Shown: positions 17,073 through 25,933 of the stretch, piece after piece
Position numbering within the stretch: the stretch's first letter is position 1
Layout of the letters: each line of letters begins with the position of its first letter
Assembly: GCF_000621785.1 (NCBI RefSeq)
Contig: NZ_KK211346.1
Location: 387,754 to 451,753, forward strand
Length of the DNA stretch: 64,000 nt
Direction of reading: 5' to 3'
Source of the DNA: Ruminococcus flavefaciens ND2009
Lineage (GTDB): Bacteria > Bacillota > Clostridia > Oscillospirales > Ruminococcaceae
Position numbers and translations under genes: made by a program
The notes under the pieces: model-generated
Databases searched by the model: none
Told to the model about the DNA's origin: nothing
What the model saw: only the letters and a program-made list of their open reading frames with translations

Positions 17073-18265
17073 TATATATCTATATCCTTTATCGAGGCAG
17101 AGATCTTGCCTACGGCTACGGGGATAACACTGAGAGACTGGTATCCGGAAAGCTTTTCAGCAAGGCTCTGAGCCGAGTTTACGACAAGAATTGCGTTCTT
17201 AAAGTCAGCTTCGATGTTTTCGTCGATATGATCGAGCATTTTATGGCTTGTGGCTGAACTTATCATCGAGAACGAAGCATATGAAAGTGAATTGTTTTCA
17301 GAGAAGTAGACCTCCGGGGACTGACAGAAAAGATCATCCCTTAAAGAGGTTATTATCTCGCTTATGAGAACTGTAAGATCTGATGGAGCTGTAATAGTAT
17401 GCTCCACAAACCTGTTCTGTGACGAATTGAAGAATATCACAGAGTGACCGCGCTCATTCTCCAGCAGGAACTGAGAAAGAGAAATAGCCGTTTCGATAAG
17501 GGTATCGAAAACAGGCAGAGTCAGCTCGCTGTCCTCATAGCATTTAAGATCAAGGAAAAGAGAACAGGGGACATCAATTGGAAGGCTGTAGTCCTTGACG
17601 ATGAAATCGTCCTTCTTTGAGCTGAGCTTCCAGTGGATACGGTTGAGCTTGTCGCCCTGATTGTACTCTCTTAGGTCAAATACCTCCGAGGGATCGTCGC
17701 CCGGCTTGTACTCTGAGAAAATATCACTTTCCTCGTTGACGCGGTCGGTATAGTGTACTATACCGCCTATCTCATGACATTCGGGCATTACAGCCACCTC
17801 TGTGCAGATATTCTTGGCTGTTTTGAATCTGAAAAGTCTCAGCGGATCATAAATATTCAGGTACGCTGAGCGTATTTTGATTATTCCGCAGAATTTAGAA
17901 CTCAGTTGAAATGTCACGCGCTGAGAATTTCTTGATTGTATGGGCAGATAGAGATCGAAAGCAGAGACCTGGTCGCTGAACACATTATAATACTCAATGT
18001 GAGCTTCTGCTTTTCCGATAGGAAAAATACTTCTGTTTGTTACCACCAGCTGTACAGGGAAGTCCTTGTTTTTTGCGACATTCTTGTCTTTTACGGCAAA
18101 TTCCACTGTTATGAGCTTCTTGGTGATCAATGTTGTTATAAACATTATAATAGGAAGGGCTGCAATAACGATCAGAAGAATGAGAGCAAAGTCCCACACA
18201 TAGAGAACGTAGAAGCAGAGACATACTATTATAAGTATAATAAACAGGATCTTTGTCAGGATCAT
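17072..18265 (-). CDS. DUF58 domain protein
   Basis: A 397-residue protein with two N-terminal membrane helices (about residues 3-45) and a C-terminal DUF58 domain, whose signature is the segment EYKPGDDPSEVFDLREYNQGDKLNRIHWKLSSKKD near residues 190-225. DUF58 proteins have a von Willebrand-like fold region and are nearly always coupled to a MoxR ATPase. It is the middle gene of moxR-DUF58-transglutaminase; the gap from moxR is 9 bases. Function is inferred from this association only. Confidence 0.88.
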   Translation of the reverse strand: MILTKILFIILIIVCLCFYVLYVWDFALILLIVIAALPIIMFITTLITKKLITVEFAVKDKNVAKNKDFPVQLVVTNRSIFPIGKAEAHIEYYNVFSDQVSAFDLYLPIQSRNSQRVTFQLSSKFCGIIKIRSAYLNIYDPLRLFRFKTAKNICTEVAVMPECHEIGGIVHYTDRVNEESDIFSEYKPGDDPSEVFDLREYNQGDKLNRIHWKLSSKKDDFIVKDYSLPIDVPCSLFLDLKCYEDSELTLPVFDTLIETAISLSQFLLENERGHSVIFFNSSQNRFVEHTITAPSDLTVLISEIITSLRDDLFCQSPEVYFSENNSLSYASFSMISSATSHKMLDHIDENIEADFKNAILVVNSAQSLAEKLSGYQSLSVIPVAVGKISASIKDIDI

Positions 18266-18274
18266 ATTTTACCC

Positions 18275-19228
18275 TTACTTTGCGCTGATCCCGGGAACGG
18301 GAACGGTCTTCAGTATCTCGGTAATGATGTCGGAGGCGCTGGTCTCTGAAAGCTTTGCCTTTGAATTGAGCATTATCCTGTGCTCAAAAACATCATTGCA
18401 GATGTACGAAATATCTTCCGGGATAACATAATCTCTGCCCATTGCAACTGCAATACCCTTTGAGAGCTGCATAAGAGCCAGTGTACCTCTGGGGCTGACG
18501 CCAAGCTTGAGCATAGGATGATTACGCGTAGCAGCCGAAAGCGATACTATGTACTCATAGATCCTGTCATCAACATAAATATTGGAAATATACTCCTGAA
18601 GTTCAGTAATAAAAGAACTATCAGCAACAGGATTTACATTATCAAGAGGATTATTGTTTCGCTTTGCTTTCAGGATAGTTACCTCGCCGTCAAAATCGGG
18701 GTAACCCATGCTGAGCTTGATCATGAAACGATCCAGCTGGGAATCGGGGAGATTGTGAGTACCTGCGGAACCGATAGGGTTCTGGGTAGCGATAACGGTA
18801 TAGGGCTCGGGGAGCTTATAGGTATTTCCGTCAACAGTGATACTCTTTTCTTCCATGAGCTCAAGGAGAGCAGACTGAGTTTTGCTTGATGTACGGTTGA
18901 TCTCGTCAGCAAGGAAGAGATTACAGAAAGCAACACCGGGACGGAACTCAAATTTGCCGTTGCTCTTATTGTATACAGAAAATCCTGTAACGTCAGAGGG
19001 GAGTACATCGGGGGTAAACTGCATACGGTTATGCTCCAGTGAAAGCGCCTTTGAAAAGGCAAGCGCAAGGGTCGTTTTACCAACACCGGGAATATCCTCA
19101 ATGAGGATATGGCCCTTACAAAGCATTGCAAGAAGAGCCTTGATAATGATAGCGTCCTTGCCGATTACAGCTTTTTTGACCTCGGCAATGACAGAATTGA
19201 TCTGATTTGTATAATACGTCTTGTTCAT
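18275..19228 (-). CDS. MoxR family AAA+ ATPase
   Basis: A 317-residue AAA+ ATPase of the MoxR class, thought to act as a chaperone on the neighbouring DUF58 protein. Walker A is EDIPGVGKTTLA near residue 45; Walker B is FLADEINR near 108; sensor 1 is ATQNPIG near 148; and SPRGTLAL near 245 is in the sensor 2 region. Length is normal. ATG follows CAGGAGAA. First gene of a four-gene minus-strand operon with a promoter at 19264-19292. Confidence 0.93.
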   Translation of the reverse strand: MNKTYYTNQINSVIAEVKKAVIGKDAIIIKALLAMLCKGHILIEDIPGVGKTTLALAFSKALSLEHNRMQFTPDVLPSDVTGFSVYNKSNGKFEFRPGVAFCNLFLADEINRTSSKTQSALLELMEEKSITVDGNTYKLPEPYTVIATQNPIGSAGTHNLPDSQLDRFMIKLSMGYPDFDGEVTILKAKRNNNPLDNVNPVADSSFITELQEYISNIYVDDRIYEYIVSLSAATRNHPMLKLGVSPRGTLALMQLSKGIAVAMGRDYVIPEDISYICNDVFEHRIMLNSKAKLSETSASDIITEILKTVPVPGISAK

Positions 19229-19263
19229 ATTGTTTCTCCTGTAAAATTTGTTTATACCTATTT

Positions 19264-19292
19264 ATTATAACATCAATGCCTTCTTTTTGCAA
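19264..19292 (-). promoter_or_regulatory. Promoter of the moxR operon
   Basis: On the minus strand, TTGCAA (19287-19292), 17-base spacer, TATAAT (19264-19269), 36 bases before the start codon. Confidence 0.75.
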
Positions 19293-19432
19293 TAGCTATC
19301 TGTATATTTTTACAAAACGCCAATGTAATTTTTCAGTTACTTTTTAGGGGATATGTATATGTCGAAAAAAAGGAAAAATGACGTTAAATAGGCGTTTGGA
19401 TATTTTGGGATTTGCTCTGAATGGGCAGCTTT

Positions 19433-19449
19433 TGTTACCGTTTTGTAAT
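19433..19449 (+). promoter_or_regulatory. WalR-like direct repeat upstream of the cell-wall hydrolase
   Basis: TGTTAC, five bases, TGTAAT fits the WalR (YycF) pattern TGTWAH-N5-TGTWAH exactly. The 448-base gap at 19229-19676 otherwise holds the moxR promoter at one end and the hydrolase promoter(s) at the other. A TATAAT at 19493-19498 without a good -35 lies 44 bases downstream and could be an activator-dependent promoter. A 10-base direct repeat, ATAAACAGCT, lies in 19449-19472. Chance occurrence of such a motif in a window this size is not negligible. Confidence 0.4.
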
Positions 19450-19592
19450 AAACAGCTGATAAATAAACAGCTTTATTAATTTTGAGTTCATATATAATCC
19501 ATAAAATAGAAATCTAATATGTGCAGTTTTACTTCGAGGATAGAATTATTGTGGAAAAAAGCAGCCACAAAATGGAAAAAATCCTAAAAGTA

Positions 19593-19621
19593 TTGATATT
19601 TCGTAGGATATGTGTTATCAT
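19593..19621 (+). promoter_or_regulatory. Promoter of the cell-wall hydrolase gene
   Basis: -35 TTGATA at 19593-19598, 17-base spacer, -10 TATCAT at 19616-19621; it places the transcript start near 19628 and supports the start codon at 19677. Confidence 0.6.
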
Positions 19622-19676
19622 ATCATCAGCCCGAAAAAATTTGAATGAAATTAAGTTTTCAGGAAAGGATGAGTTG

Positions 19677-20660
19677 ATGGGTAATCTCAGAGCCGCAGCG
19701 TTAGCTTGCGGAGTAGTTGCATCAGTCCTGGGCGGAGGATTCGGAGTTGCATATCTTACATCTTCGACCGTAAGTACAGCTGATCTCGTTACTGAGGAAA
19801 ATACAGACGATCCTGTCGTCGGTAGTTCAAACGCTTCAGCAACTGCAAGTACTTCATTTGCAGTTTCTAACGAGAAAACAACTACATACAACAGAACAAC
19901 CACCAAGAAATCTTATACAGCCGAAAATACTACGGCTGCAAGCAAATTCTCAATGTACACAGAGGAAGGCACAACTTCCCAGTACAAAACAGAGGCCGCT
20001 ACAGCAGCTTCACGGATTTCAAGATCGGTGCCAGCACCGGCTCACGCGCCGGCTGCATTAACACAGCCCTCCACACAGGCAGCTACAACAGCAGCAAAGG
20101 TTGCTATGATAACAGCTACTGATGTGAAGGTAACAACTACAGCGTATAAGCCTGTAGTAACTACAGCGATAATAACTACCGCTGCAACAACGACCACCAC
20201 TGTTGCGACAACAACAACGACAGCTGTTACTACTACAGCTGCTCCCGAACCGACCACCACATACGTCGAAGTAACGGAGGAGCCTGAAGTATGGACAGAG
20301 GTTGAAGAAGTTTCCGACAGCGGGTCACTTCCGATATCCGATGAGGAGTATATAATACTCTGTAACGCAGTTGCACACGAAGCAGGCTGCAGTTGGATAA
20401 GCGAAACTGACAAGGCGTATGTTGTAGAGGTGATCATGAATAGAGTTAATTCACCTAAATTCCCGAATACGATCTATGACGTGCTTACACAGCCCGGTCA
20501 GTTCTCGGGATCTTATGGATATGTAAATTTGGGCACATATTCTTCATATGTCACTCAGAGCGTTAAAGATGCAGTAACACTTTACTTTACAGAGCCTGAA
20601 TCCTTTACTCAGGGTTACCTTGGTTTCTGGGGTGACGGATACTGCAATCACTTCAAATAA
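19677..20660 (+). CDS. Secreted SleB-type cell wall hydrolase with Thr-rich linker
   Basis: A 327-residue exported protein. Residues 1-30 form a signal peptide or anchor (MGNLRAAALACGVVASVLGG). Residues about 40-205 are a Ser/Thr/Ala-rich low-complexity linker. The C-terminal ~115 residues are a Hydrolase_2 (SleB/CwlJ-like) domain (EEYIILCNAVAHEAGCSW... VVEVIMNRVNSPKFP... QFSGSYGYV), which cleaves peptidoglycan, probably as a lytic enzyme with catalytic Glu in HEAG. The start is ATG 19677, with AGGAAAGGA seven bases upstream. A longer frame from 19521 runs through the promoter and adds 52 non-secretory residues. Confidence 0.85.
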   Translation: MGNLRAAALACGVVASVLGGGFGVAYLTSSTVSTADLVTEENTDDPVVGSSNASATASTSFAVSNEKTTTYNRTTTKKSYTAENTTAASKFSMYTEEGTTSQYKTEAATAASRISRSVPAPAHAPAALTQPSTQAATTAAKVAMITATDVKVTTTAYKPVVTTAIITTAATTTTTVATTTTTAVTTTAAPEPTTTYVEVTEEPEVWTEVEEVSDSGSLPISDEEYIILCNAVAHEAGCSWISETDKAYVVEVIMNRVNSPKFPNTIYDVLTQPGQFSGSYGYVNLGTYSSYVTQSVKDAVTLYFTEPESFTQGYLGFWGDGYCNHFK

Positions 20661-20669
20661 TAGGAAATA

Positions 20670-20698
20670 ACGGTCGGCGTACTGCCGACTGTTTTTTT
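20670..20698 (+). terminator. Terminator of the cell-wall hydrolase gene
   Basis: A ten-bp stem (20670-20679 with 20683-20692, two G-U pairs) is followed by seven T. Confidence 0.88.
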
Positions 20699-20733
20699 AT
20701 CCTTTAGCCGAAGTAGATAAATGCAAAGATATG

Positions 20734-20742
20734 TGTTATAAT
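20734..20742 (+). promoter_or_regulatory. Extended -10 promoter of the ArsC-like gene
   Basis: TGTTATAAT at 20734-20742 is an extended -10 (TGnTATAAT) with no good -35. The resulting leader of about 100 nt contains a 9-bp hairpin, TTTGTATCG (20760-20768) with CGATACAAA (20795-20803). Confidence 0.6.
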
Positions 20743-20850
20743 GTTTCTGAGAAGATCAGTTTGTATCGCTGCTCATGCTCACCATATATATAAACGATAC
20801 AAAAGTCGGAAATGTGACATTTTTTTAAAATAATTTTACGGAGGAATAAT

Positions 20851-21201
20851 ATGAAGTTTATATGCTATCCTAAATGTACTACCTGTCAGAAGGCGAGAAA
20901 ATGGCTTGACGCTAATGGAGTTTCATATGAACTCAGAGACATCAAAGAGGATAATCCTTCATATGAGGAGCTCACGGAGTGGTACAAAATGAGCGGACTT
21001 CCGCTTAAAAAGTTCTTCAACACCAGCGGACAGGTTTATAAATCAATGGAGCTCAAGAACAAGCTTCCTGATATGACTGTTGAAGAGCAGTTAAAGCTTC
21101 TGGCAACTGATGGTATGCTTGTAAAGCGTCCCATACTTATCAATGGCAGTAAAATTGTGATAGGCTTCAAAGAGAGCGAATATGAGGAAGCTGTCAGATA
21201 A
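20851..21201 (+). CDS. ArsC/Spx family thioredoxin-fold protein
   Basis: A 116-residue protein of the arsenate reductase-like family. The N-terminal CTTC (Cys9-Thr-Thr-Cys12) in YPKCTTCQKARKWLD is a CxxC redox motif as in Spx/MgsR and some ArsC-like proteins; VKRPILINGSKIVIGFKESEYEE is the typical family end with a cis-Pro region. It could be a reductase or an Spx-type transcription regulator; the sequence does not settle this. ATG follows ACGGAGGAA. Single-gene unit between two terminators. Confidence 0.85.
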   Translation: MKFICYPKCTTCQKARKWLDANGVSYELRDIKEDNPSYEELTEWYKMSGLPLKKFFNTSGQVYKSMELKNKLPDMTVEEQLKLLATDGMLVKRPILINGSKIVIGFKESEYEEAVR

Positions 21202-21206
21202 CTTTC

Positions 21207-21231
21207 AAACGGACCTTATCGGTCCGTTTTT
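21207..21231 (+). terminator. Terminator of the ArsC/Spx-like gene
   Basis: AAACGGACC (21207-21215) pairs with GGTCCGTTT (21221-21229), followed by a short T run. Confidence 0.88.
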
Positions 21232-21247
21232 ATGTTAGCCTTGGTTA

Positions 21248-21263
21248 ATTGACACTTGTCAGC
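21248..21263 (+). promoter_or_regulatory. Cop box (CopY-type operator) over the copA -35 element
   Basis: ATTGACACTTGTCAGC matches every position of the CopY/CopR-family operator pattern RNYKACANNTGTMRNY and covers the -35 box. This predicts a copper-responsive repressor; no copY gene lies in the window. Confidence 0.7.
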
Positions 21264-21277
21264 ATATTTGATATAAT
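21249..21277 (+). promoter_or_regulatory. Perfect-consensus copA promoter
   Basis: TTGACA at 21249-21254, 17-base spacer, TATAAT at 21272-21277. The -10 lies within an inverted repeat, TTGATAT-N4-ATATCAA (21268-21285). Confidence 0.88.
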
Positions 21278-21305
21278 AATATCAAGCAAATACGGAGGTG
21301 TTTTG

Positions 21306-23810
21306 ATGAAACAATTCAATGTAACAGGCATGAGCTGTGCAGCCTGCAGCGCAAGGGTCGAAAAGGCTGTTTCGTCAGTCAAAGGCGTATCATCATGCTC
21401 TGTTAGCCTGCTTACCAATTCCATGGGAGTAGAGGGAACAGCTTCCGACAGTGATATAATAAATGCAGTAAAAAATGCAGGCTACGGCGCCTCCGTCAAA
21501 GGTGCAAAAGCTTCGTCATCTGCGGAAGATGAGCTTAAAGATACTGAAACGCCTGCTATGAAAAAGCGGCTTATTTCTTCTCTTGGCTTCCTGCTGCTTC
21601 TCATGTATATATCAATGGGGCATATGATGTTCGGTTTCCCGCTTCCGTCATTTATGGAGGGCAACCACGTCATGATGGGACTTGCTCAGATGCTGCTTGC
21701 TGCCATTGTCATGGTCATTAATCAGAAGTTCTTCATAAACGGCTTTAAAGGAATTATCCACCGCTCACCCAATATGGATACTCTTGTGGCTCTTGGCTCG
21801 GGAGCTTCTTTTGTGTACAGCACTGTTGCACTTTTCGCAATGACTGACGCTCAGCTGAAGGGTAATACTGACGCGGTCATGAACTATATGCACAATTTCT
21901 ACTTCGAGTCAGCAGCTATGATACTGACGCTCATTACTGTCGGAAAAATGCTGGAAGCCCGCTCCAAGGGCAAGACCACCGACGCACTCAAGGGGCTTAT
22001 GAAGCTTGCACCCAAGACAGCTGTCCTAATCCGTGAGGGCGAGGAGACTGAGGTGCCTGTTGAACAAGTCAAAAAGGGTGACATTTTCGCGGTTCGTCCC
22101 GGAGAGAGTATTCCGGTTGACGGTGTTATCATAGATGGTGAGAGCGCTGTGAACGAGGCTGCACTGACGGGTGAAAGTATTCCTGTAGATAAAGCAGCAG
22201 GAGACGGAGTTTCAGCAGCTACAATAAATCAGTCAGGCTACCTGAGTTGTGAGGCAACAAGAGTCGGCGAAGACACTACTCTTTCTCAGATAATAAAAAT
22301 GGTCAGTGACGCCGCAGCTACAAAGGCTCCTATTGCAAAGATAGCTGATAAGGTATCGGGAGTATTTGTTCCTGTGGTTATCGGAATTGCACTTGTGACG
22401 TTTATTGTCTGGCTTCTGGTGGGAAGACCTGTAGGCTATTCTCTTGCAAGAGCAATATCTGTACTTGTAATAAGCTGTCCCTGTGCTCTCGGACTTGCCA
22501 CTCCCGTTGCTATAATGGTGGGAAGCGGTGTCGGAGCAAAGAACGGACTGCTTTTCAAGACTGCCGTTTCACTTGAGGAGACGGGAAAGGTGCAGATCGT
22601 TGCACTGGACAAGACCGGAACCATTACAAGCGGTCAGCCAACTGTCACTGACATTATCACGGCAGAAAACACGACCGAGGTGGAGCTTCTCCGTCTGGCA
22701 TATTCTCTTGAAAAGAAGAGTGAGCATCCTCTTGCAAAAGCAGTTCTCAAATACGGTGACGAGAATAATATCACCGCAGAAGATGTCAGTGAGTTCAGAG
22801 CTGTTGCAGGAAACGGTCTTACCGGTAAGAACGGCGACTGTATCCTCACAGGCGGTAATCTCGGTTTTATAAGTGAACATACCGAAGTTCCGCAGGAGGT
22901 CAGAGCTGCTGCCGAGTCTCTTTCAGAGCAGGGAAAGACACCGCTGTTCTTCGCTAAGGACGGAATACTAATGGGCGTCATTGCAGTAGCTGATGTCATA
23001 AAGGAGGACAGTCCGCAGGCAGTCAGAGAGCTTCGGAACATGGGTATCCATGTGGTCATGCTTACAGGCGATAACGAGAGGACTGCCAAAGCTATCGGTG
23101 AGCAGGCAGGCGTTGATGAGGTCATAGCAGGAGTGCTTCCTGACGGCAAGGAGAGCGTTATCCGCCGTCTGAAAAAGAAGGGCAAGGTAGCTATGGTGGG
23201 CGACGGAATAAATGACGCTCCCGCACTTACAGCTGCCGATATGGGCATAGCTATCGGTGCCGGCGCTGATGTAGCCATAGACGCGGCAGATGTAGTGCTC
23301 ATGAAAAGCCGCCTCAGCGATGTTCCTGCGGCGGTACGTCTCAGCAGGGCAACTCTGAGAAATATCCACCAGAATCTTTTCTGGGCATTCATATACAACA
23401 TTATAGGCATACCTCTTGCGGCAGGTGTTTACTACAAGCTTTTCGGTTGGCAGATGAACCCCATGTTCGGAGCGGCAGCCATGAGCCTTTCAAGCTTTTT
23501 TGTAGTGTCGAATGCTCTAAGGCTGAACTTTTTCAAGGTCCATGACGGCAGCCGTGACAAGAAGCGCAGTAACGTTCTTGCAGAAGTCAGCAGTGATACA
23601 AGTGAAGTAACTCTGAAAATAAAGGGTATGATGTGCACCCACTGTGAAGCGAGAGTAAAGAAAGCCCTGGAGGAACTGCCCTTTGTGGACGAGGCGATAA
23701 CAAGCCATGAGAAGGGAACTGCAAAGCTTACTCTGTCAGGAGCTCTTGATGAAAAAGCAGTAAAAAAAGCGATAACCGATGCAGGATACAAATATCTCGG
23801 AACAAAATAA
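21306..23810 (+). CDS. copA: Copper-translocating P1B-type ATPase
   Basis: An 834-residue membrane pump that exports Cu(I) using ATP. The N-terminal heavy-metal-associated domain has GMSCAAC (Cys11, Cys14). Membrane helices follow, with the CPC metal site at residues 391-393 (ISCPCALGLATP), the phosphorylated Asp435 in DKTGT, SEHPLAKAV, and GDGINDAPAL. Unusually, a second metal-binding domain lies at the C-terminus (GMMCTHCEARVKKALEEL, about residues 765-834). ATG 21306 has CGGAGGTG five bases upstream; the longer frame starts at a TTG that is the -35 box itself. The cop box predicts copper induction. Confidence 0.95.
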   Translation: MKQFNVTGMSCAACSARVEKAVSSVKGVSSCSVSLLTNSMGVEGTASDSDIINAVKNAGYGASVKGAKASSSAEDELKDTETPAMKKRLISSLGFLLLLMYISMGHMMFGFPLPSFMEGNHVMMGLAQMLLAAIVMVINQKFFINGFKGIIHRSPNMDTLVALGSGASFVYSTVALFAMTDAQLKGNTDAVMNYMHNFYFESAAMILTLITVGKMLEARSKGKTTDALKGLMKLAPKTAVLIREGEETEVPVEQVKKGDIFAVRPGESIPVDGVIIDGESAVNEAALTGESIPVDKAAGDGVSAATINQSGYLSCEATRVGEDTTLSQIIKMVSDAAATKAPIAKIADKVSGVFVPVVIGIALVTFIVWLLVGRPVGYSLARAISVLVISCPCALGLATPVAIMVGSGVGAKNGLLFKTAVSLEETGKVQIVALDKTGTITSGQPTVTDIITAENTTEVELLRLAYSLEKKSEHPLAKAVLKYGDENNITAEDVSEFRAVAGNGLTGKNGDCILTGGNLGFISEHTEVPQEVRAAAESLSEQGKTPLFFAKDGILMGVIAVADVIKEDSPQAVRELRNMGIHVVMLTGDNERTAKAIGEQAGVDEVIAGVLPDGKESVIRRLKKKGKVAMVGDGINDAPALTAADMGIAIGAGADVAIDAADVVLMKSRLSDVPAAVRLSRATLRNIHQNLFWAFIYNIIGIPLAAGVYYKLFGWQMNPMFGAAAMSLSSFFVVSNALRLNFFKVHDGSRDKKRSNVLAEVSSDTSEVTLKIKGMMCTHCEARVKKALEELPFVDEAITSHEKGTAKLTLSGALDEKAVKKAITDAGYKYLGTK

Positions 23811-23815
23811 GAGAG

Positions 23816-23841
23816 AAAGCAGCTGTTATGGCTGCTTTTTT
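23816..23841 (+). terminator. copA terminator
   Basis: AAAGCAGC (23816-23823) pairs with GCTGCTTT (23831-23838), followed by a T run to 23841. Confidence 0.9.
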
Positions 23842-23872
23842 CGGTATATAGGGGATATTTTTTACTGCGGAC

Positions 23873-23901
23873 TTGCAAAATCATTTCTGTTGTGCTATAA
23901 T
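23873..23901 (+). promoter_or_regulatory. Promoter of the type II topoisomerase operon
   Basis: TTGCAA at 23873-23878, 17-base spacer, TATAAT at 23896-23901. Confidence 0.78.
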
Positions 23902-23942
23902 AATTAAGTATGCATTAAAACGTGACTGAAAGGCAGTGTATT

Positions 23943-25922
23943 ATGGCTAAGAAACAAGATTACGGCAATGACAGTATCTCAATGCTGAAGGGCGCGGACA
24001 GAGTCCGTAAGCGTCCTGCTGTTATATTCGGATCGGACGGTCTGGACGGTTGTGAACATTCGATCTTTGAAGTCATCTCAAACTCAATAGACGAAGCCCG
24101 TGAGGGTTACGGTAATAAGATCATCATCACTCATTTCAGGAATAATGAGATAGAAGTAGAAGATTTCGGACGAGGCTGTCCTGTTGACTACAATAACAAT
24201 GAGAAGCGCTATAACTGGGAGCTGGTCTACTGCGAGCTTTATGCAGGCGGTAAGTATGACACTTCAGCGGAGTCCTATGAGTATTCTCTGGGTCTGAACG
24301 GACTCGGTCTGTGCTCAACTCAGTTCTCATCTGAGTTCATGGACGTTGAAGTTATCCGTGACGGCTTCAAGTATGATCTTCACTTTGAAAAGGGAAACAA
24401 TGTAGGCGGACTGAAAAAGGAGCCCTGCAAGAGAAAGCAGACAGGCACAAAGACCCGCTGGCGTCCCGACCTTGAGGTATTTACCGATATAGATGTTTCT
24501 GACGAGTTTTTCTGCGATATACTCAAGCGTCAGGCTATAGTAAACCCCAATATCCTTTTTGTGTTCCGCTCAGAAAACGAAGCAGGCGGTTTCAACGAGC
24601 AGGAGTTCTTCTATGAATCGGGAATTACAGAGTACGTTCAGGAGATAGCAGGGGATGGCGCTCTCACTTCCATCCAGCACTGGACAGCCGAAAAGAAGGG
24701 CAAGGACCGTGAGGACAAGCCTGAGTACAAGGTAAAGCTTGACGTAGCACTGACCTTCTCAAATAAGGCAAAGCTTACGGAGTATTACCATAACTCCAGC
24801 TATCTTGAGCACGGCGGCTCACCTGCCGAGGCAGTAAAGCGAGCATTCCAGTCTCAGATAGACAGCTATATAAAGTCCATTAACGGTTATCAGAAGAACG
24901 AGAGCAAGATAACCTACGCCGATGTTGAGGAGTGCCTTATCCTTGTATCCTCGTCATTTTCCACACAGACTTCATACGCCAACCAGACCAAAAAGGCTAT
25001 CACTAATAAGTTTATCCGTGAAGCGATGACGGAGTTTCTCCGCCACCAGCTGGAGGTATATTTCATAGAAAATCCCGATGAGGCTCAGAAGATAGCCGAG
25101 CAGATACTCATAAACAAGCGCAGCCGTGAGAACGCTGAAAAGGTTCGTCTCAACGTCAAGAAGAAGCTGACGGGAACTATCGACCTTGCAAATATGGTCG
25201 AGAAGTTCGTTGACTGCCGTACCAAGGACGTTTCACGCCGCGAGATCTATATAGTGGAGGGCGATTCGGCTCTGGGTTCCGTTAAGCTGGCGAGAAATGC
25301 GGAGTTTCAGGCTATAATCCCTGTCCGCGGAAAGATACTCAACTGTCTGAAGGCTGAGTACACAAAAATATTCAAGAGCGAGATAATCACAGACCTTATC
25401 AAGGTACTTGGCTGCGGTGTGGAAGTTACCACCAAAGCTAACAAGGAGCTTTCAAACTTCGACATTAACAACTTCCGCTGGAGCAAGATTGTCATCTGTA
25501 CCGATGCGGACGTTGACGGCTTTCAGATAAGAACACTTATCCTGACAATGCTCTACAGACTTACCCCTACTCTTATTGAGCAGGGATATGTATATATCGC
25601 CGAATCTCCGTTGTTTGAGATCAATACCAAGGAAAAAACCTATTTTGCCTACACCGAGCAGGAAAAACAGCGTATTCTTGATATGATAGGCGACAAGAAG
25701 CATACCATACAGCGCTCGAAAGGTCTCGGTGAAAACGAGCCCGATATGATGAGCCTTACGACTATGAATCCCGACACCCGCCGTCTTATCAAGGTAACTG
25801 CCGACGATATTACAGAGTCTGCAGAGGTTTTTGAGATGCTTCTTGGTGATGACCTTCAGGGACGTAAGGATTATATATCCGAATACGGAGCCGACTATCT
25901 TGAATTAGCAGATATAAGCTAA
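23943..25922 (+). CDS. parE: Divergent type II topoisomerase subunit B (ParE/GyrB family)
   Basis: A 659-residue ATPase subunit of a type IIA topoisomerase. GHKL ATPase motifs are EVISNSIDEA, GRGCP and LGLNGLGLC; GTKTRWRPD and the TOPRIM motifs EGDSALG and CTDADVDGFQI follow. Several near-invariant residues differ from standard GyrB/ParE (GLNGLG for GLHGVG, DGFQI for DGSHI), so it belongs to a divergent branch; ParE rather than GyrB is inferred from the partner's lack of gyrase features. ATG 23943 with GAAAGG nine bases upstream is preferred over GTG 23922. Operon: parE, zinc-ribbon gene, parC. Confidence 0.85.
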   Translation: MAKKQDYGNDSISMLKGADRVRKRPAVIFGSDGLDGCEHSIFEVISNSIDEAREGYGNKIIITHFRNNEIEVEDFGRGCPVDYNNNEKRYNWELVYCELYAGGKYDTSAESYEYSLGLNGLGLCSTQFSSEFMDVEVIRDGFKYDLHFEKGNNVGGLKKEPCKRKQTGTKTRWRPDLEVFTDIDVSDEFFCDILKRQAIVNPNILFVFRSENEAGGFNEQEFFYESGITEYVQEIAGDGALTSIQHWTAEKKGKDREDKPEYKVKLDVALTFSNKAKLTEYYHNSSYLEHGGSPAEAVKRAFQSQIDSYIKSINGYQKNESKITYADVEECLILVSSSFSTQTSYANQTKKAITNKFIREAMTEFLRHQLEVYFIENPDEAQKIAEQILINKRSRENAEKVRLNVKKKLTGTIDLANMVEKFVDCRTKDVSRREIYIVEGDSALGSVKLARNAEFQAIIPVRGKILNCLKAEYTKIFKSEIITDLIKVLGCGVEVTTKANKELSNFDINNFRWSKIVICTDADVDGFQIRTLILTMLYRLTPTLIEQGYVYIAESPLFEINTKEKTYFAYTEQEKQRILDMIGDKKHTIQRSKGLGENEPDMMSLTTMNPDTRRLIKVTADDITESAEVFEMLLGDDLQGRKDYISEYGADYLELADIS

Positions 25923-25933
25923 GGAGATTTGAT

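Noticed and set aside
19521-19676. Longer reading frame for the cell-wall hydrolase
   Set aside because: It spans the promoter at 19593-19621 and hides the signal peptide; ATG 19677 has a good ribosome binding site.
20140-20290. Simple ACA/ACT-rich repeat as a mobile or CRISPR-like array
   Set aside because: It is the codon bias of a Thr-rich protein linker; units are irregular and there are no spacers.
21249-21305. Extra 19 N-terminal codons for CopA from TTG 21249
   Set aside because: The TTG is the -35 box, and the real ribosome binding site (CGGAGGTG) directly precedes ATG 21306.
22634-23410. Long antisense frame (258 residues) inside copA
   Set aside because: A shadow of the copA codons; no ribosome binding site or domain pattern.
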